NCBI RefSeq assembly: GCF_022321485.1
Contig: NZ_JAKOGG010000009.1
Coordinates: 79,986 to 143,985, forward strand
Reading direction: 5' to 3'
Length of the DNA stretch: 64,000 nucleotides
Source: Shewanella electrica
GTDB taxonomy: Bacteria > Pseudomonadota > Gammaproteobacteria > Enterobacterales > Shewanellaceae
Shown here: in pieces, positions 24,791-33,382 of the stretch
Layout: each line of letters starts with the position of its first letter
Position numbering within the stretch: position 1 is the stretch's first letter
The notes under the pieces: generated by a model
Seen by the model: the letters and a program-made list of their open reading frames with translations, nothing else
The model's database searches: none
What the model was told of the DNA's origin: nothing
Translations under genes and position numbers: made by a program

Positions 24791-26035
24791 TTAGCACAGC
24801 ACTGAATTGAACGGTTCCACGGTCACCAAGGTGTCCGCCGCGACGCTACCTTGCATCTGCTCCAACACGATAAAACAGTTGGCGGAATGCATTGAACTCA
24901 TTTGTGATGAATCCTGTGAGCCAGTGGTGCATACCGTTAACGCGCCATCGGCGTTGCGGCTCAAAATGCCGCGTTGATACTCGACCCGCCCCGGCTTTTT
25001 GCTGATCGGGCTGGTCAAGGTGGCTTGCAGTTGTAGCGGTGTGACCGGCTGCATCCCTTGCAGTTTGTGCAGCAGTGGCAGCACCAGCTTGTAGAAGGTC
25101 ACCATGGTCGATACTGGGTTGCCGGGTAGACCGCAGAATACCGCTTTGCCGATATGCCCCATGGCGAATGGTTTGCCCGGTTTCATCGCCAGCTTCCAGA
25201 AGGTGATTTCGCCTTCTTCATCGAGCACTTGTTTGGTGAAGTCAGCTTCACCCACCGATACACCGCCTGAGGTCAGCACCATGTCAGCTACCGATGCCGC
25301 TTCGCGGAAGGCATGACGAATCGATTCGCGATCATCTTTGATCACACCAAGGTCAAGCCACTCCACGCCGAGGCGTTCCAGCAAGCCTTTAATGGCATAA
25401 CGGTTGGAGTCGTAGATTTGTCCCGGTTGCAGCTCGCTGCCCAAGGGCCGCAGCTCGTCACCGGTGCTGAAAAATGCCACTTTAACGCGCCGATACACGC
25501 GCACTGATGCAAGGCCGATAGTGGCGATTACACCCATTTCGGCGGCGCGGATGAGGCTGCCGCGAGTCAGTACTTTCTGACCAATGGCCAATTCGCCAGC
25601 ACGCAGACGGACGTTTTCGCCACGTTTTTTACATGGTTCCAGCGTGATGTTGTCGCCATCGGCTTGCGCTTGTTCCTGCATTTGCACTGTGTCGTAACCC
25701 GCTGGCACTTCGGCACCGGTCATAATGCGTACGCAAGTGCCAGGCTCGAACTTACCAGTAAACGGATGACCAGCAAACGAGCGGCCGATCAGCTTTAATG
25801 TGCCGGTTTGTGGCAGGTCGTCAAAACGGTAGGCATAGCCATCCATGCCGGAGTTATCAAACGGTGGCATTTCGATACCACTGCTGAGATCCTCGGCCAA
25901 CACGCGCCCTAACGCATCAGTTAACGCAACGGCTTCGGTCGCTTCTAACGTAGTGATTTGCTGCAGCAGTTTGGGAAGGGCGTCATCGGGATGCAATAAC
26001 GTCGGTTTAGCACAAGGGTCTTGGGATACAGACAT
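24791..26035 (-). CDS. moeA: Molybdopterin molybdenumtransferase MoeA
   Basis: The product is 414 residues from the ATG at 26035, with GAGG upstream; a TTG two codons earlier is less likely. Blocks: MPPFDNSGMDGYAYRF, RIMTGAEVPAGYDTV, FFSTGDELRPLGSELQPGQIYDSNRYA, TSGGVSVGEADF, KPGKPFAMGH and GLPGNPVSTMVTFYKLVLPLL. It inserts molybdate into adenylylated molybdopterin to give Moco. It completes the pathway begun by moaACDE; the adenylating partner (moaB/mogA) is not in the window. Confidence 0.96.
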   Translation of the reverse strand: MSVSQDPCAKPTLLHPDDALPKLLQQITTLEATEAVALTDALGRVLAEDLSSGIEMPPFDNSGMDGYAYRFDDLPQTGTLKLIGRSFAGHPFTGKFEPGTCVRIMTGAEVPAGYDTVQMQEQAQADGDNITLEPCKKRGENVRLRAGELAIGQKVLTRGSLIRAAEMGVIATIGLASVRVYRRVKVAFFSTGDELRPLGSELQPGQIYDSNRYAIKGLLERLGVEWLDLGVIKDDRESIRHAFREAASVADMVLTSGGVSVGEADFTKQVLDEEGEITFWKLAMKPGKPFAMGHIGKAVFCGLPGNPVSTMVTFYKLVLPLLHKLQGMQPVTPLQLQATLTSPISKKPGRVEYQRGILSRNADGALTVCTTGSQDSSQMSSMHSANCFIVLEQMQGSVAADTLVTVEPFNSVLC

Positions 26036-26142
26036 CGACAACCTCGAGATTCTTGGATAAAGAGTTGCCGGCTATTATGCCACGCTGAACATCGGCCGCC
26101 TAATAGCAGACAGATTTTGTTGTCTTAGAGAGTGTAGGCTGA

Positions 26143-26220
26143 AATGACGCCACCACGGTGAGCGGATGTGGTAGCGTCATTGTTTATTAAGAGTTACCTA
26201 TTAGAGCATCTATAGGTAAC
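26143..26220. repeat. Two adjacent hairpins between ribB and moeA
   Basis: Hairpin A: AATGACGCCACCAC (26143-26156) with GTGGTAGCGTCATT (26168-26181), 13 of 14 bases paired. Hairpin B: GTTACCTAT (26193-26201) with ATAGGTAAC (26212-26220), perfect. They lie downstream of ribB (minus strand) and upstream of the moeA promoter. Neither has a proper U-run on the minus strand; hairpin A is followed on the plus strand by TGTTTATT. They may form a weak or Rho-assisted terminator for ribB. Confidence 0.5.
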
Positions 26221-26232
26221 GCTCAATTTTAA

Positions 26233-26886
26233 TTAAACAGCGGCGGCGAGCAGTGATTCGCGGTAAGCGACGATATCTTCAATGCTCAGCACTGGCATGT
26301 TATGGCGTTGACCAAATTCGATGATGCCGGGCAGACGTGCCATGGTGCCATCTTCGTTAGTCACCTCACACAACACGCCGGCTGGTTTGAGGCCAGCTAA
26401 TTTCATCAAATCCACGGTGGCTTCCGTATGGCCACGGCGGCTAAAGACGCCGTTTGCTTGAGCGCGCAGTGGAAACACATGACCAGGGCGGGCCAAATCT
26501 TCCGGTTTGGCATCATCGGCAATGGCAGTTTTGATGGTGGTGACGCGGTCTGCGGCAGAGACACCGGTGGTGACGCCGTGTTTGGCTTCGATGGTCACAG
26601 TAAACGGTGTACCAAACTGGCTCGAGTTGTCGGTCACCATGGCTGGCAATTGCAGTGCATCAGCGGTTTCATTGGTGAGACACAAGCAGACAATGCCACT
26701 ACCTTCACGAATAAGTAGCGCCATTTGTTGGCTGGTGAGGCTTTCGGCGGCGAAGATCATATCGCCTTCGTTTTCACGGTCTTCATCATCGACCACCAGT
26801 ACACCATTGCCGTCACGCAGCGCGGCGAGGGCGGTTTCAACTCGTTCGAGTGGTGTACCAAAAGGCGTAAGCAGAGACTGATTCAT
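26233..26886 (-). CDS. ribB: 3,4-dihydroxy-2-butanone-4-phosphate synthase RibB
   Basis: The product is 217 residues from the ATG at 26886 ([20 protein letters not shown]), the exact length of E. coli RibB; a longer frame would extend into the leader. Key residues: [10 protein letters not shown] (acidic metal and substrate site), [33 protein letters not shown] and [11 protein letters not shown]. It converts ribulose 5-phosphate to the four-carbon precursor of riboflavin. There is no fused GTP cyclohydrolase domain. It is controlled by the upstream FMN riboswitch. Confidence 0.97.
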   Translation of the reverse strand: MNQSLLTPFGTPLERVETALAALRDGNGVLVVDDEDRENEGDMIFAAESLTSQQMALLIREGSGIVCLCLTNETADALQLPAMVTDNSSQFGTPFTVTIEAKHGVTTGVSAADRVTTIKTAIADDAKPEDLARPGHVFPLRAQANGVFSRRGHTEATVDLMKLAGLKPAGVLCEVTNEDGTMARLPGIIEFGQRHNMPVLSIEDIVAYRESLLAAAV

Positions 26887-27004
26887 GGTAAAAATCCTTA
26901 TAAAAAACATGGGTTTTACAGAATCAGGGCAAAAAAGAGATGGCACAGTGCCGCAGCCATAGGCTGTGACACATTGGTTTTAACAGATGCAAAGCCAATG
27001 TCAT

Positions 27005-27183
27005 ATTCTCTCCCATCCGGACTGAGCCATACATAATGGCAACACCGTCGGCTCTGGAATAATCAACTGTGGTTGATGGCACCAGATCTGCTGTCCTCGG
27101 CTAGGCCGAGCGCTCGCGGGCTTTCGTTAACTCATACAACAACGATTTACCGCCGGTGGGGAATTACACCCCGCCCTGAGAAT
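27005..27183 (-). ncRNA. FMN riboswitch (RFN element) upstream of ribB
   Basis: Read on the minus strand, the conserved blocks are all there: closing helix ATTCTC with GAGAAT, GGGCGGGGTGTAATTCCCC followed by ACCGGCGGT, the CCCGCGAGCGC arm, CAGATCTGGTG, then ATTCCAGAGCCGACGGTG and AGTCCGGATGGGAGAGAA. Between it and ribB lies an expression platform (26935-26970): CACAGCC...GGC(AC)TGTG followed by TCTCTTTTTT, a plausible FMN-induced terminator. FMN binding should shut off ribB. About 215 nt upstream, up to the divergent peptidase gene, show no gene; they should hold both promoters. Confidence 0.95.
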
Positions 27184-27398
27184 AATGGCTGATAATTCAG
27201 CGCGAGCCAAAGGATGCACCTTAACCAGATAAATAACAACACTTTGAATCACAATTATCGGCTGTAATAGCGGCGGCTTATCACTATACTGACAAGCAGC
27301 CTGTTGTCTGAATCCAGTGGCTTAAGATGGTGCAAAAATTCGCCGTAACGGCGCTGTGTTTTGCCCGCTTTGATGTGAAATTACGTTAGCTCAGTGGA

Positions 27399-29558
27399 AT
27401 GGAACTCATGCTCAGACAACGCAATACCCTAACATTATTATTGGTCACTGTGTGGTGGCTATGTGGATGCACAACCAAGATGGAAGCAGCAAAACCTTTG
27501 ACACCACCGATTGCGGCAAAAATCCCGCAGCAGTTGACCCTACACGGTGTGACTCGCACCGATAATTACTATTGGCTGCGCGACGACAGCCGCACCGACG
27601 CCAAGATGCTCGATTATCTGCGGCAAGAAAACGCCTACACCGCGCAGCAGTTGCAGCCATTTAATGGCCTCAAACAAAAGCTGTTTGACGAGATGACCGC
27701 GCGGCTCAACCCGACCGAAAGCTCTACGCCGTATAAATGGCATCAACACTGGTATTCACGCCGTTATGAAGCGGGCAAAGAGTACCCGCTGTTGGAACGT
27801 TCCACCACGCTAAACGGCACACCACAATTGCTGCTGGACACCAATCAACGCGCGGCGGGCACGGAGTTTTACTCACTCGGCATGTTTGATGTTAGCCCCA
27901 ACGAGCAACTGTTAGCCTTTGCCGAAGATACCTTGAGTCGCCGCATCTTCACGCTGTATATCAAAGACTTGAGCACTGGCGAGCTGCTCAGCGATGTGTT
28001 GCACAATGTGGATGAAGCTGGGTTGGCGTGGAGCAAAGACAGCCGTTATCTGTTCTACATCGCGAAAGATCCACAAACCTTATTAGGCTATCAAGTCTTC
28101 CGCCATAAACTCGGTACCCCGCAAGCTGACGATCAGCTGGTGTATGAAGAGCAAGACGATAGCTACTACATCAGTTTGGGCACTAGCCTCGATGAATCGC
28201 GCATTGTGCTGTATTGCGAAAGCACCACCACCAGTGAAGTCTCGGTATTGGACAGCAGCGCGCCGCTGGGGCAGTTTCATGTGGTCACCGGCCGTGAAGA
28301 AGGGGTGGAATACCACATCGCCAAGCGTGGCAATGACTATTTCATCCTTACCAACTGGCAGGCGGAAAACTTTCGTTTAATGAAAGTCGCCATTGCCAAT
28401 GCGGCGGATAAATCCGCCTGGCGGGAAGTGATTGCCCACAACCCGAATGTGTTGTTGGAAGATGTGCTAGTGCTGGATAACTATCTGGTACTGCAAACTC
28501 GTGAAAACGGCCTGAGCAACATCGTGGTCTATGCCGATGCCAACCCGAATAATGGTTACCGCTTGGCGTTTGATGATCCAGCCTATGTGGTTAGCCTTGG
28601 GGTGAACTTGAATCAACACGCGCGTGAAGTGCAGGTGGTTTACTCCAGCCCCACCACGCCGCAATCGAGCTATGTGTACGATCTCGACCAACTCGGCCAG
28701 CGCACGTTGCTGAAACAACGCCAAGTCAAAGGCGGCTTTGATCGGCAGTTATACCAAAGCGAACGGCTGCGTATCAGTGCCCGTGATGGCGCGTTAGTAC
28801 CGGTCACGCTGGTCTATCGCAAAGACAAGTTCCGTCGTGATGGGACTAATCCGCTGTATATCTACGGCTATGGCTCTTACGGCATTGTGGTTGACCCAAT
28901 GTTTGATGATGCGGTGATCAGTTTGCTTGACCGCGGAGTGGTGTATGCCATCGCCCATGTGCGTGGCAGTGAAACCTTGGGGCGCAGTTGGTACGAGAAC
29001 GGCAAACTGCTGCACAAGCAAAATACCTTCAACGACTTTGAAGATGTCACCCGTGGTTTATTGGCCGAGAAATATGGCGCCGCAGGCAAGGTGGTGGCTG
29101 CTGGTGGCAGTGCTGGTGGCTTGTTGATGGGCGCGGTGGCTAACCAAGCGCCCGAGTTGTATCTGGCGATGGCCGCGCATGTGCCGTTTGTCGATATTGT
29201 CACCACCATGCTGGATGAGTCGATTCCGTTGACCACCAACGAATATGACGAGTGGGGCAACCCGAATCAAAAAGCATATTTTGATTACATGCTGAGCTAC
29301 TCACCCTACGACAACGTGCAGCGCCAAGCGTATCCCAACTTATTGGTCACCAGCGGGCTGCATGATTCACAAGTGCAGTATTTTGAGCCTGCCAAGTGGG
29401 TGGCTAAGCTGCGTGATTACAAAACCGATGATCACTTGCTGCTATTGAACATGGATATGGAAGCAGGTCATGGTGGCAAGAGCGGCCGTTATCGCCGTTA
29501 CGAAGACACCGCGTTGGAATATGCCTTCTTTTTAAAGCTGTTGGGTATTAATGACTGA
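27399..29558 (+). CDS. Prolyl oligopeptidase family (S9A) serine peptidase, oligopeptidase B-like, probable lipoprotein
   Basis: The product is 719 residues. The N-terminus LTLLLVTVWWLCGCTT looks like a lipoprotein signal with a lipobox ending in Cys. The beta-propeller half carries the usual opening ITRTDNYYWLRDD-like segment (VTRTDNYYWLRDDSR). The catalytic domain has Ser571 in GGSAGG, Asp in TSGLHDSQVQYFEPAKW and His in DMEAGHGGKSGR; EYDEWGNP is also an oligopeptidase B hallmark. It should cleave short peptides after basic residues, here probably in the periplasm. The GIY-YIG gene overlaps its end by 8 nt. Confidence 0.92.
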   Translation: MELMLRQRNTLTLLLVTVWWLCGCTTKMEAAKPLTPPIAAKIPQQLTLHGVTRTDNYYWLRDDSRTDAKMLDYLRQENAYTAQQLQPFNGLKQKLFDEMTARLNPTESSTPYKWHQHWYSRRYEAGKEYPLLERSTTLNGTPQLLLDTNQRAAGTEFYSLGMFDVSPNEQLLAFAEDTLSRRIFTLYIKDLSTGELLSDVLHNVDEAGLAWSKDSRYLFYIAKDPQTLLGYQVFRHKLGTPQADDQLVYEEQDDSYYISLGTSLDESRIVLYCESTTTSEVSVLDSSAPLGQFHVVTGREEGVEYHIAKRGNDYFILTNWQAENFRLMKVAIANAADKSAWREVIAHNPNVLLEDVLVLDNYLVLQTRENGLSNIVVYADANPNNGYRLAFDDPAYVVSLGVNLNQHAREVQVVYSSPTTPQSSYVYDLDQLGQRTLLKQRQVKGGFDRQLYQSERLRISARDGALVPVTLVYRKDKFRRDGTNPLYIYGYGSYGIVVDPMFDDAVISLLDRGVVYAIAHVRGSETLGRSWYENGKLLHKQNTFNDFEDVTRGLLAEKYGAAGKVVAAGGSAGGLLMGAVANQAPELYLAMAAHVPFVDIVTTMLDESIPLTTNEYDEWGNPNQKAYFDYMLSYSPYDNVQRQAYPNLLVTSGLHDSQVQYFEPAKWVAKLRDYKTDDHLLLLNMDMEAGHGGKSGRYRRYEDTALEYAFFLKLLGIND

Positions 29559-29829
29559 GGTAACACAATGGCACCTGTATATGATCCGCTGCCACGGCGG
29601 TGAGTTATATACCGGTGTCACCACTGATGTGGCGCGCCGCTTTAAGGAACATCAAGCGGGTGGCGCGAAAGCTGCAAAATATCTGCGTGGCCGCGGCCCA
29701 TTGCAACTGGCGTATTCGGAGCTGATTGGCGATAAACGTACCGCACATCAGCGTGAATGGCAGGTGAAGCAACTGACACGGGCGCAAAAATTACAGTTAA
29801 TTGCCAAAAAGGCGCAGGGTTCAAATTGA
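29551..29829 (+). CDS. GIY-YIG nuclease superfamily protein (YhbQ-like)
   Basis: The product is 92 residues. WHLYMIRCHGGELYTGVTTDVARRFKEHQAG contains the GIY-YIG core in its YhbQ form (LY...LYTG with Arg further on), and KAAKYLRGRGPLQLAYSE and AHQREWQVKQLTR follow as in UPF0213. A DNA-related role is assumed for the family, with weak evidence. It overlaps the peptidase gene by 8 nt. Confidence 0.92.
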   Translation: MTEVTQWHLYMIRCHGGELYTGVTTDVARRFKEHQAGGAKAAKYLRGRGPLQLAYSELIGDKRTAHQREWQVKQLTRAQKLQLIAKKAQGSN

Positions 29830-29847
29830 ACCCTGCGGTCGGGAAGC

Positions 29848-29883
29848 CTTGCAGCGGCGGAATATGTATCCCACCGCTGCAAG
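29848..29883 (+). terminator. Hairpin after the GIY-YIG gene, no U-run
   Basis: Perfect 10-bp arms CTTGCAGCGG (29848-29857) and CCGCTGCAAG (29874-29883) with a 16-nt loop, starting 18 nt after the stop. No T-run follows, so it is either a 3'-end protecting element or part of a Rho-dependent end. The remaining sequence up to 30071 contains only a 60-codon open frame that reads into a terminator and has no ribosome site. Confidence 0.45.
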
Positions 29884-30071
29884 TCGACCAAGAGCAAAGC
29901 AGGAAATAGGCCAACAATTAACGATATGATTTATATCGTTATTTACTTTTTATGTGGTGATGCCGTGGTCACACTCACAAGAAAATGGGCATTTTCACCA
30001 CTGGCTAAATTGCTTGATTGGGTGTGCCCATCACTGCTTGCTCTAAAAAACAGCGCCAAACTGACGCTGAC

Positions 30072-30097
30072 AAAACGGCAGCCTTTGCAGGCTGCCG
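30072..30097 (-). terminator. Terminator of the tannase-like gene
   Basis: Perfect stem CGGCAGCC (30076-30083) with GGCTGCCG (30090-30097), loop TTTGCA. On the minus strand it is followed by TTTTG. It lies 30 nt past the stop at 30127. Confidence 0.8.
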
Positions 30098-30126
30098 AAA
30101 TCACCTAAGTAGCGGGACGCAACCGT

Positions 30127-31877
30127 TTACTCGGGCGCTTTACAACTAAAGCTGGCGGCATCTTCGACACTGCCGCTACCGTTGTAAGTCGCTTGTTGTG
30201 GGTAAGGACACAACGGACGAGTACGTTGTTTTGACCAATCCGCTGGCAATTCAGCATTATTGGCACGTACTGATGCATTAATGGCCTCTGGTGCTGTGCC
30301 GTCTTCCACCCAATCCACCAGTTTAGTTAACATGTCAAAGTTGTCGGTTGATGGACCGAAACCACAGTGGTTCATGTTTGGCACTAAGTACAAACGGGCA
30401 AATTTTTCAGCGTCATTGCTGTTGGCATCTTGCAGCGCTTTGTACCAATTAATGGTGTCTTGCACAGAGAACACCGCATCTGAGGTGCCGTGTACCACCA
30501 TCATTTTTGCACCGCGCTCACGAATGGCTGAGTAGTCAGTTTCATCCGGCGGCACCATCACGCTCCAGCCTGATTCGGTGAACTCATTATTGGTGGCATA
30601 GATTTTTTGCACATCTTTATCGAGATCGTACTGTTCGATGTAGTGGTACAGCGCCACGTCTGAGTTGAAATCAAAATCTGCCGCAGGAGTGGAGAACACA
30701 TAACCTACTGCCGCTGGGTCACGCATTAATGCGGTGAAATATTCCCATTGGAAATAGTCATCGGTGCCCATACCACCATCGTAAGGGAAGTTAGCATACA
30801 GCGCTTCGCCTAAGCTGTTGTGCGCGCCGCCCATGATGTTGTTAATCACCGTTTTTTGCGCTTGGGTCAAACAAGTGCCATCACGTTCGCCAGTACAGGT
30901 GGGTCGCGATCTAAGTTGAATACCTCTTGGCATTGTTCTAAGGCGTTGATCATGCCATCAGCCGCGCCGTCTAAGGCGTCACACTGTTGCAGCACTTTAC
31001 GAGAGATCAGCGCAAACTCTTGCTGGGTCACCGCTTGTTGTAAGCTGCCCAAAATGTCGTTTTGATCGACGTTCACTAAGGTGGAGTACTGCTGAATGCC
31101 ATACATTTGGTCGATAGCGGCTTTGGGTAGATGGAACCCCGGGTTACCCACTAAGTAGCCATCGTACATATCGGCAAAACGGTTAGCGGCCACCATGGTG
31201 TGACGACCACCGTTAGAGCAACCAGCAAAGTAAGAGCGATCCGGCGCTTTACCATAAGCGGTGGCAATCAGTTGTTTTGCCATCGGGGTCAGCACAGCAA
31301 CGTCGTTGTAGCCATAGTTTTTACGTGCTTGTGGATCAAGCCCGAAGCCCGCGCCGTATTGAATAGTGTCGTGGCCTGAGTCGCCGCTGATCACGGCAAA
31401 GCCTTTTTGCAAGCCGCTAGTAAAGAAGAAGCGACCCAAGGCAGGTAACACAATACCGTCTAAACCACCGTTAGCTTGGTAGAGGAAGCGACCATTCCAT
31501 GCAAATGGCAGCCGCATTTCGAAACCGATGCGATAAGTCACATCGCCATCTACGCCTTTACCGCTGCGCTCGTTCATATAACCGCTAATCACGCAGTGGG
31601 CGGGTTCATCAAAATTAACATCGCCAGAAGGTTGTACCCCGGCGGCGACGGTGGTGGCACTGGTGATCACCGTGTCATCGAAACTAAATTGGTTGGCTAA
31701 GTCTTCACACATGCTGAGTGATGCGGGGGTGGCTTCACCGAGTACCGGCAGTTGGCTGGCGCTGTCTGCAGGTAAGGTAGTTGTTGCGGGTTCATGGTGG
31801 CTGTGTCCATTACAGCCCCACATGGCCAAGCATAAAGGTGCGATGGTCAGTGGTAATAGCAAATGATGGTTTTTCAT
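30127..31877 (-). pseudogene. Tannase / feruloyl esterase family protein, split by a frameshift
   Basis: Two overlapping minus-strand frames together make one complete tannase-family (PF07519) protein. The N-terminal part (31877 down to about 30900) has a lipoprotein-like signal (MKNHHLLLPLTIAPLCLAMWGC) and the nucleophile Ser in GCSNGGRHTM. It runs to EVFNLDRD and then goes out of frame. The C-terminal part resumes as PTCTGERDGTCLTQAQK and carries the catalytic Asp (HGTSDAVF) and His (NHCGFGPS). The Cys next to Ser and His fit the family's disulfide-linked CS-D-HC triad. A single missing base in the GACCCACC run near 30897-30906 explains everything. It may be a true inactivating mutation or a sequencing error. 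An intact enzyme would hydrolyse phenolic esters. Porin terminator read-through or its own promoter would drive it. Confidence 0.85.
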
Positions 31878-31940
31878 GTACGACTCACTTTCTAAGGCCG
31901 TCAATGGTCTCAGACTGCATAAAATCAGATAAAAGGTGGT

Positions 31941-31976
31941 AAAAAAAACGCCGCTCGGGAGCGGTGAGCGGCGTTT
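31941..31976 (-). terminator. Terminator of the porin gene
   Basis: Stem AAACGCCGCTC with GAGCGGCGTTT around a 9-nt loop. Read on the minus strand it ends in a run of eight T. It starts 7 nt after the porin stop. Confidence 0.92.
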
Positions 31977-31983
31977 GGTGGGA

Positions 31984-33225
31984 TTACATACCCAGTTTGA
32001 AGTTGTAGTAGACGAAGAAGCGTAGGTCGTCGATATCTTCACCACCATCCACATCAACGATGGCGTAACGTACGCGAGTGCTCAGACCTTTCATCACAGG
32101 GTCTAATTTGTAGGTGACGGAGAAGTCAGTTTCGGTGAAGTCATTGCCCATGCCAGTTGGCACGTCATAATCGCCATAGAATACATAAGCGCTCAGGCCG
32201 TTCACGCCCACTTTGCCAAAGTCATAGTTCAGACGGGCGGCGTAAACATCTTCTTGACCACGAGTACATTGATAAACTTGTTGGATCACCACTTTTTCAT
32301 CGCCCCATGGCGCGAGCAGTGCTTGATCGCCAGTTTCGGCATAGAACAATGTCAGATCAGCACCAGCGTATTTCACGCCAAGGTGAGTACCCCATTGATA
32401 GGTGTCCAGTTCATTGATGGTTTCAGCACCAATAGAATCTTGTTTCAAATAAGAAGGAGTGACATAAAATTCAGCGCCACCGACAGGTACTGACAGATTG
32501 AATTTAACGTACACTTCGTTAAATACGTCCTGCATGCGGTAGTCCCACAGATCAGCGGTCAGTTTGACGCCTGAATTACCTGTTGGCACGTTATAGGTGG
32601 CACCTAAGGCCCAAACGGGTTTGTCGGCGACATCCACTTGGATGCCTTCGCGGGCATATTCGGCAGCAACCGCTTGGTTAACGGATACAAAATCTTCGTC
32701 GCTCCAACCCATGCTGTCAGTGATATACAAACCAGTCAGTTTCAGGTTGTCGATACTGTTGTTCACGACAGACACACCACGGAAAGTCCGCGGAATGGCG
32801 CGAATGTCGTGTGGATTCATCATTGGGGTACGCAGTTCTTGTGCGCCCACTTTGATGTCGGTGTTAAACCAGTTACCTTCAACGAAGTACTCTTGCATAC
32901 GGTTAACGCTAGAGTGTTTACCATCTTCGCGGGCTAGCATGCCGTATACATCGCGATCTTCATTAACAAACATACGGTTAGCTGATGCAAAGCTACCACC
33001 GAACTTGATACCGTTCAGCTCTGCCGTACGGTATTTGAAGATGCCACCAAAAGTGCTGTCATGGCGAGTATTGGTGTTACCGTCGAAAGTTCGAGTGAAG
33101 TCGAACATACGGAACTGACCATCCAAGGTGCCGTTGGTAAACATGTTGTCGATAGTGGTAGTTTCAGCCATGGCTGGAACGGATAGCGCAGCTAGCAGAG
33201 CTAGTGTGAGATATTTTTTGTTCAT
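31984..33225 (-). CDS. OprD-family outer membrane porin
   Basis: The product is 413 residues with a clean signal peptide (MNKKYLTLALLAALSVPAMA). The mature part is rich in alternating beta-strand segments and ends in YYNFKLGM. TTTIDNMFTNGTLDGQFRMFDFTRTFD, GGIFKYRTAELNGIKFGGSF, KVGAQELRTPMMNPHDIRAIPRTFRGV and FYAETGDQALLAPWG resemble OprD-type porins, which often take up carboxylates and aromatic acids. It lies downstream of the FAD reductase on the same strand, after three hairpins, and upstream of the tannase-like gene. Substrate unknown. Confidence 0.88.
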   Translation of the reverse strand: MNKKYLTLALLAALSVPAMAETTTIDNMFTNGTLDGQFRMFDFTRTFDGNTNTRHDSTFGGIFKYRTAELNGIKFGGSFASANRMFVNEDRDVYGMLAREDGKHSSVNRMQEYFVEGNWFNTDIKVGAQELRTPMMNPHDIRAIPRTFRGVSVVNNSIDNLKLTGLYITDSMGWSDEDFVSVNQAVAAEYAREGIQVDVADKPVWALGATYNVPTGNSGVKLTADLWDYRMQDVFNEVYVKFNLSVPVGGAEFYVTPSYLKQDSIGAETINELDTYQWGTHLGVKYAGADLTLFYAETGDQALLAPWGDEKVVIQQVYQCTRGQEDVYAARLNYDFGKVGVNGLSAYVFYGDYDVPTGMGNDFTETDFSVTYKLDPVMKGLSTRVRYAIVDVDGGEDIDDLRFFVYYNFKLGM

Positions 33226-33243
33226 AGTGTAACTTCCGGTGAA

Positions 33244-33358
33244 AAGGCTCCAACCCAGCTCGGAGCCTTAAAATTTTTGTTACGTTTCAAGTACCTAAAA
33301 CCCCCGACCCAGTTCGGGGGCTTTAGGCGATGGCTCAAGCGCTGACCCAGTTCAGTGC
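33244..33358 (-). repeat. Three tandem hairpins with a common hexaloop
   Basis: Between the reductase stop and the porin start are three stem-loops, each presenting CCCAG(C/T) on the plus strand closed by an A-T pair. H1 is 33246-33267 (GGCTCC with GGAGCC), H2 is 33294-33327 (CCCCCGA with TCGGGGG, extended by CCTAAA/TTTAGG) and H3 is 33339-33358 (GCGCTGA with TCAGTGC). Stem sequences differ while the loop is kept. The odd pairs in H1 (A52/C61) and H2 (A300/C321) become G-U on the minus-strand RNA, the direction in which the flanking genes are transcribed. H2 is followed there by TTTTAG and H1 by TTTTC, so they may act as terminators or attenuators. H3 is weaker on the minus strand. Confidence 0.6.
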
Positions 33359-33382
33359 CTCAACCATTGTTGGCAACTACGC

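Noticed and set aside
29926-30108. 60-codon open frame on the plus strand after the GIY-YIG gene
   Set aside because: No ribosome site, composition unlike neighbours, and its 3' part coincides with the terminator hairpin of the minus-strand tannase gene.
30127-30933. Tannase C-terminal part as an independent gene
   Set aside because: It begins in the middle of the fold without a ribosome site and continues exactly where the upstream frame breaks, so it is the second half of a frameshifted gene.
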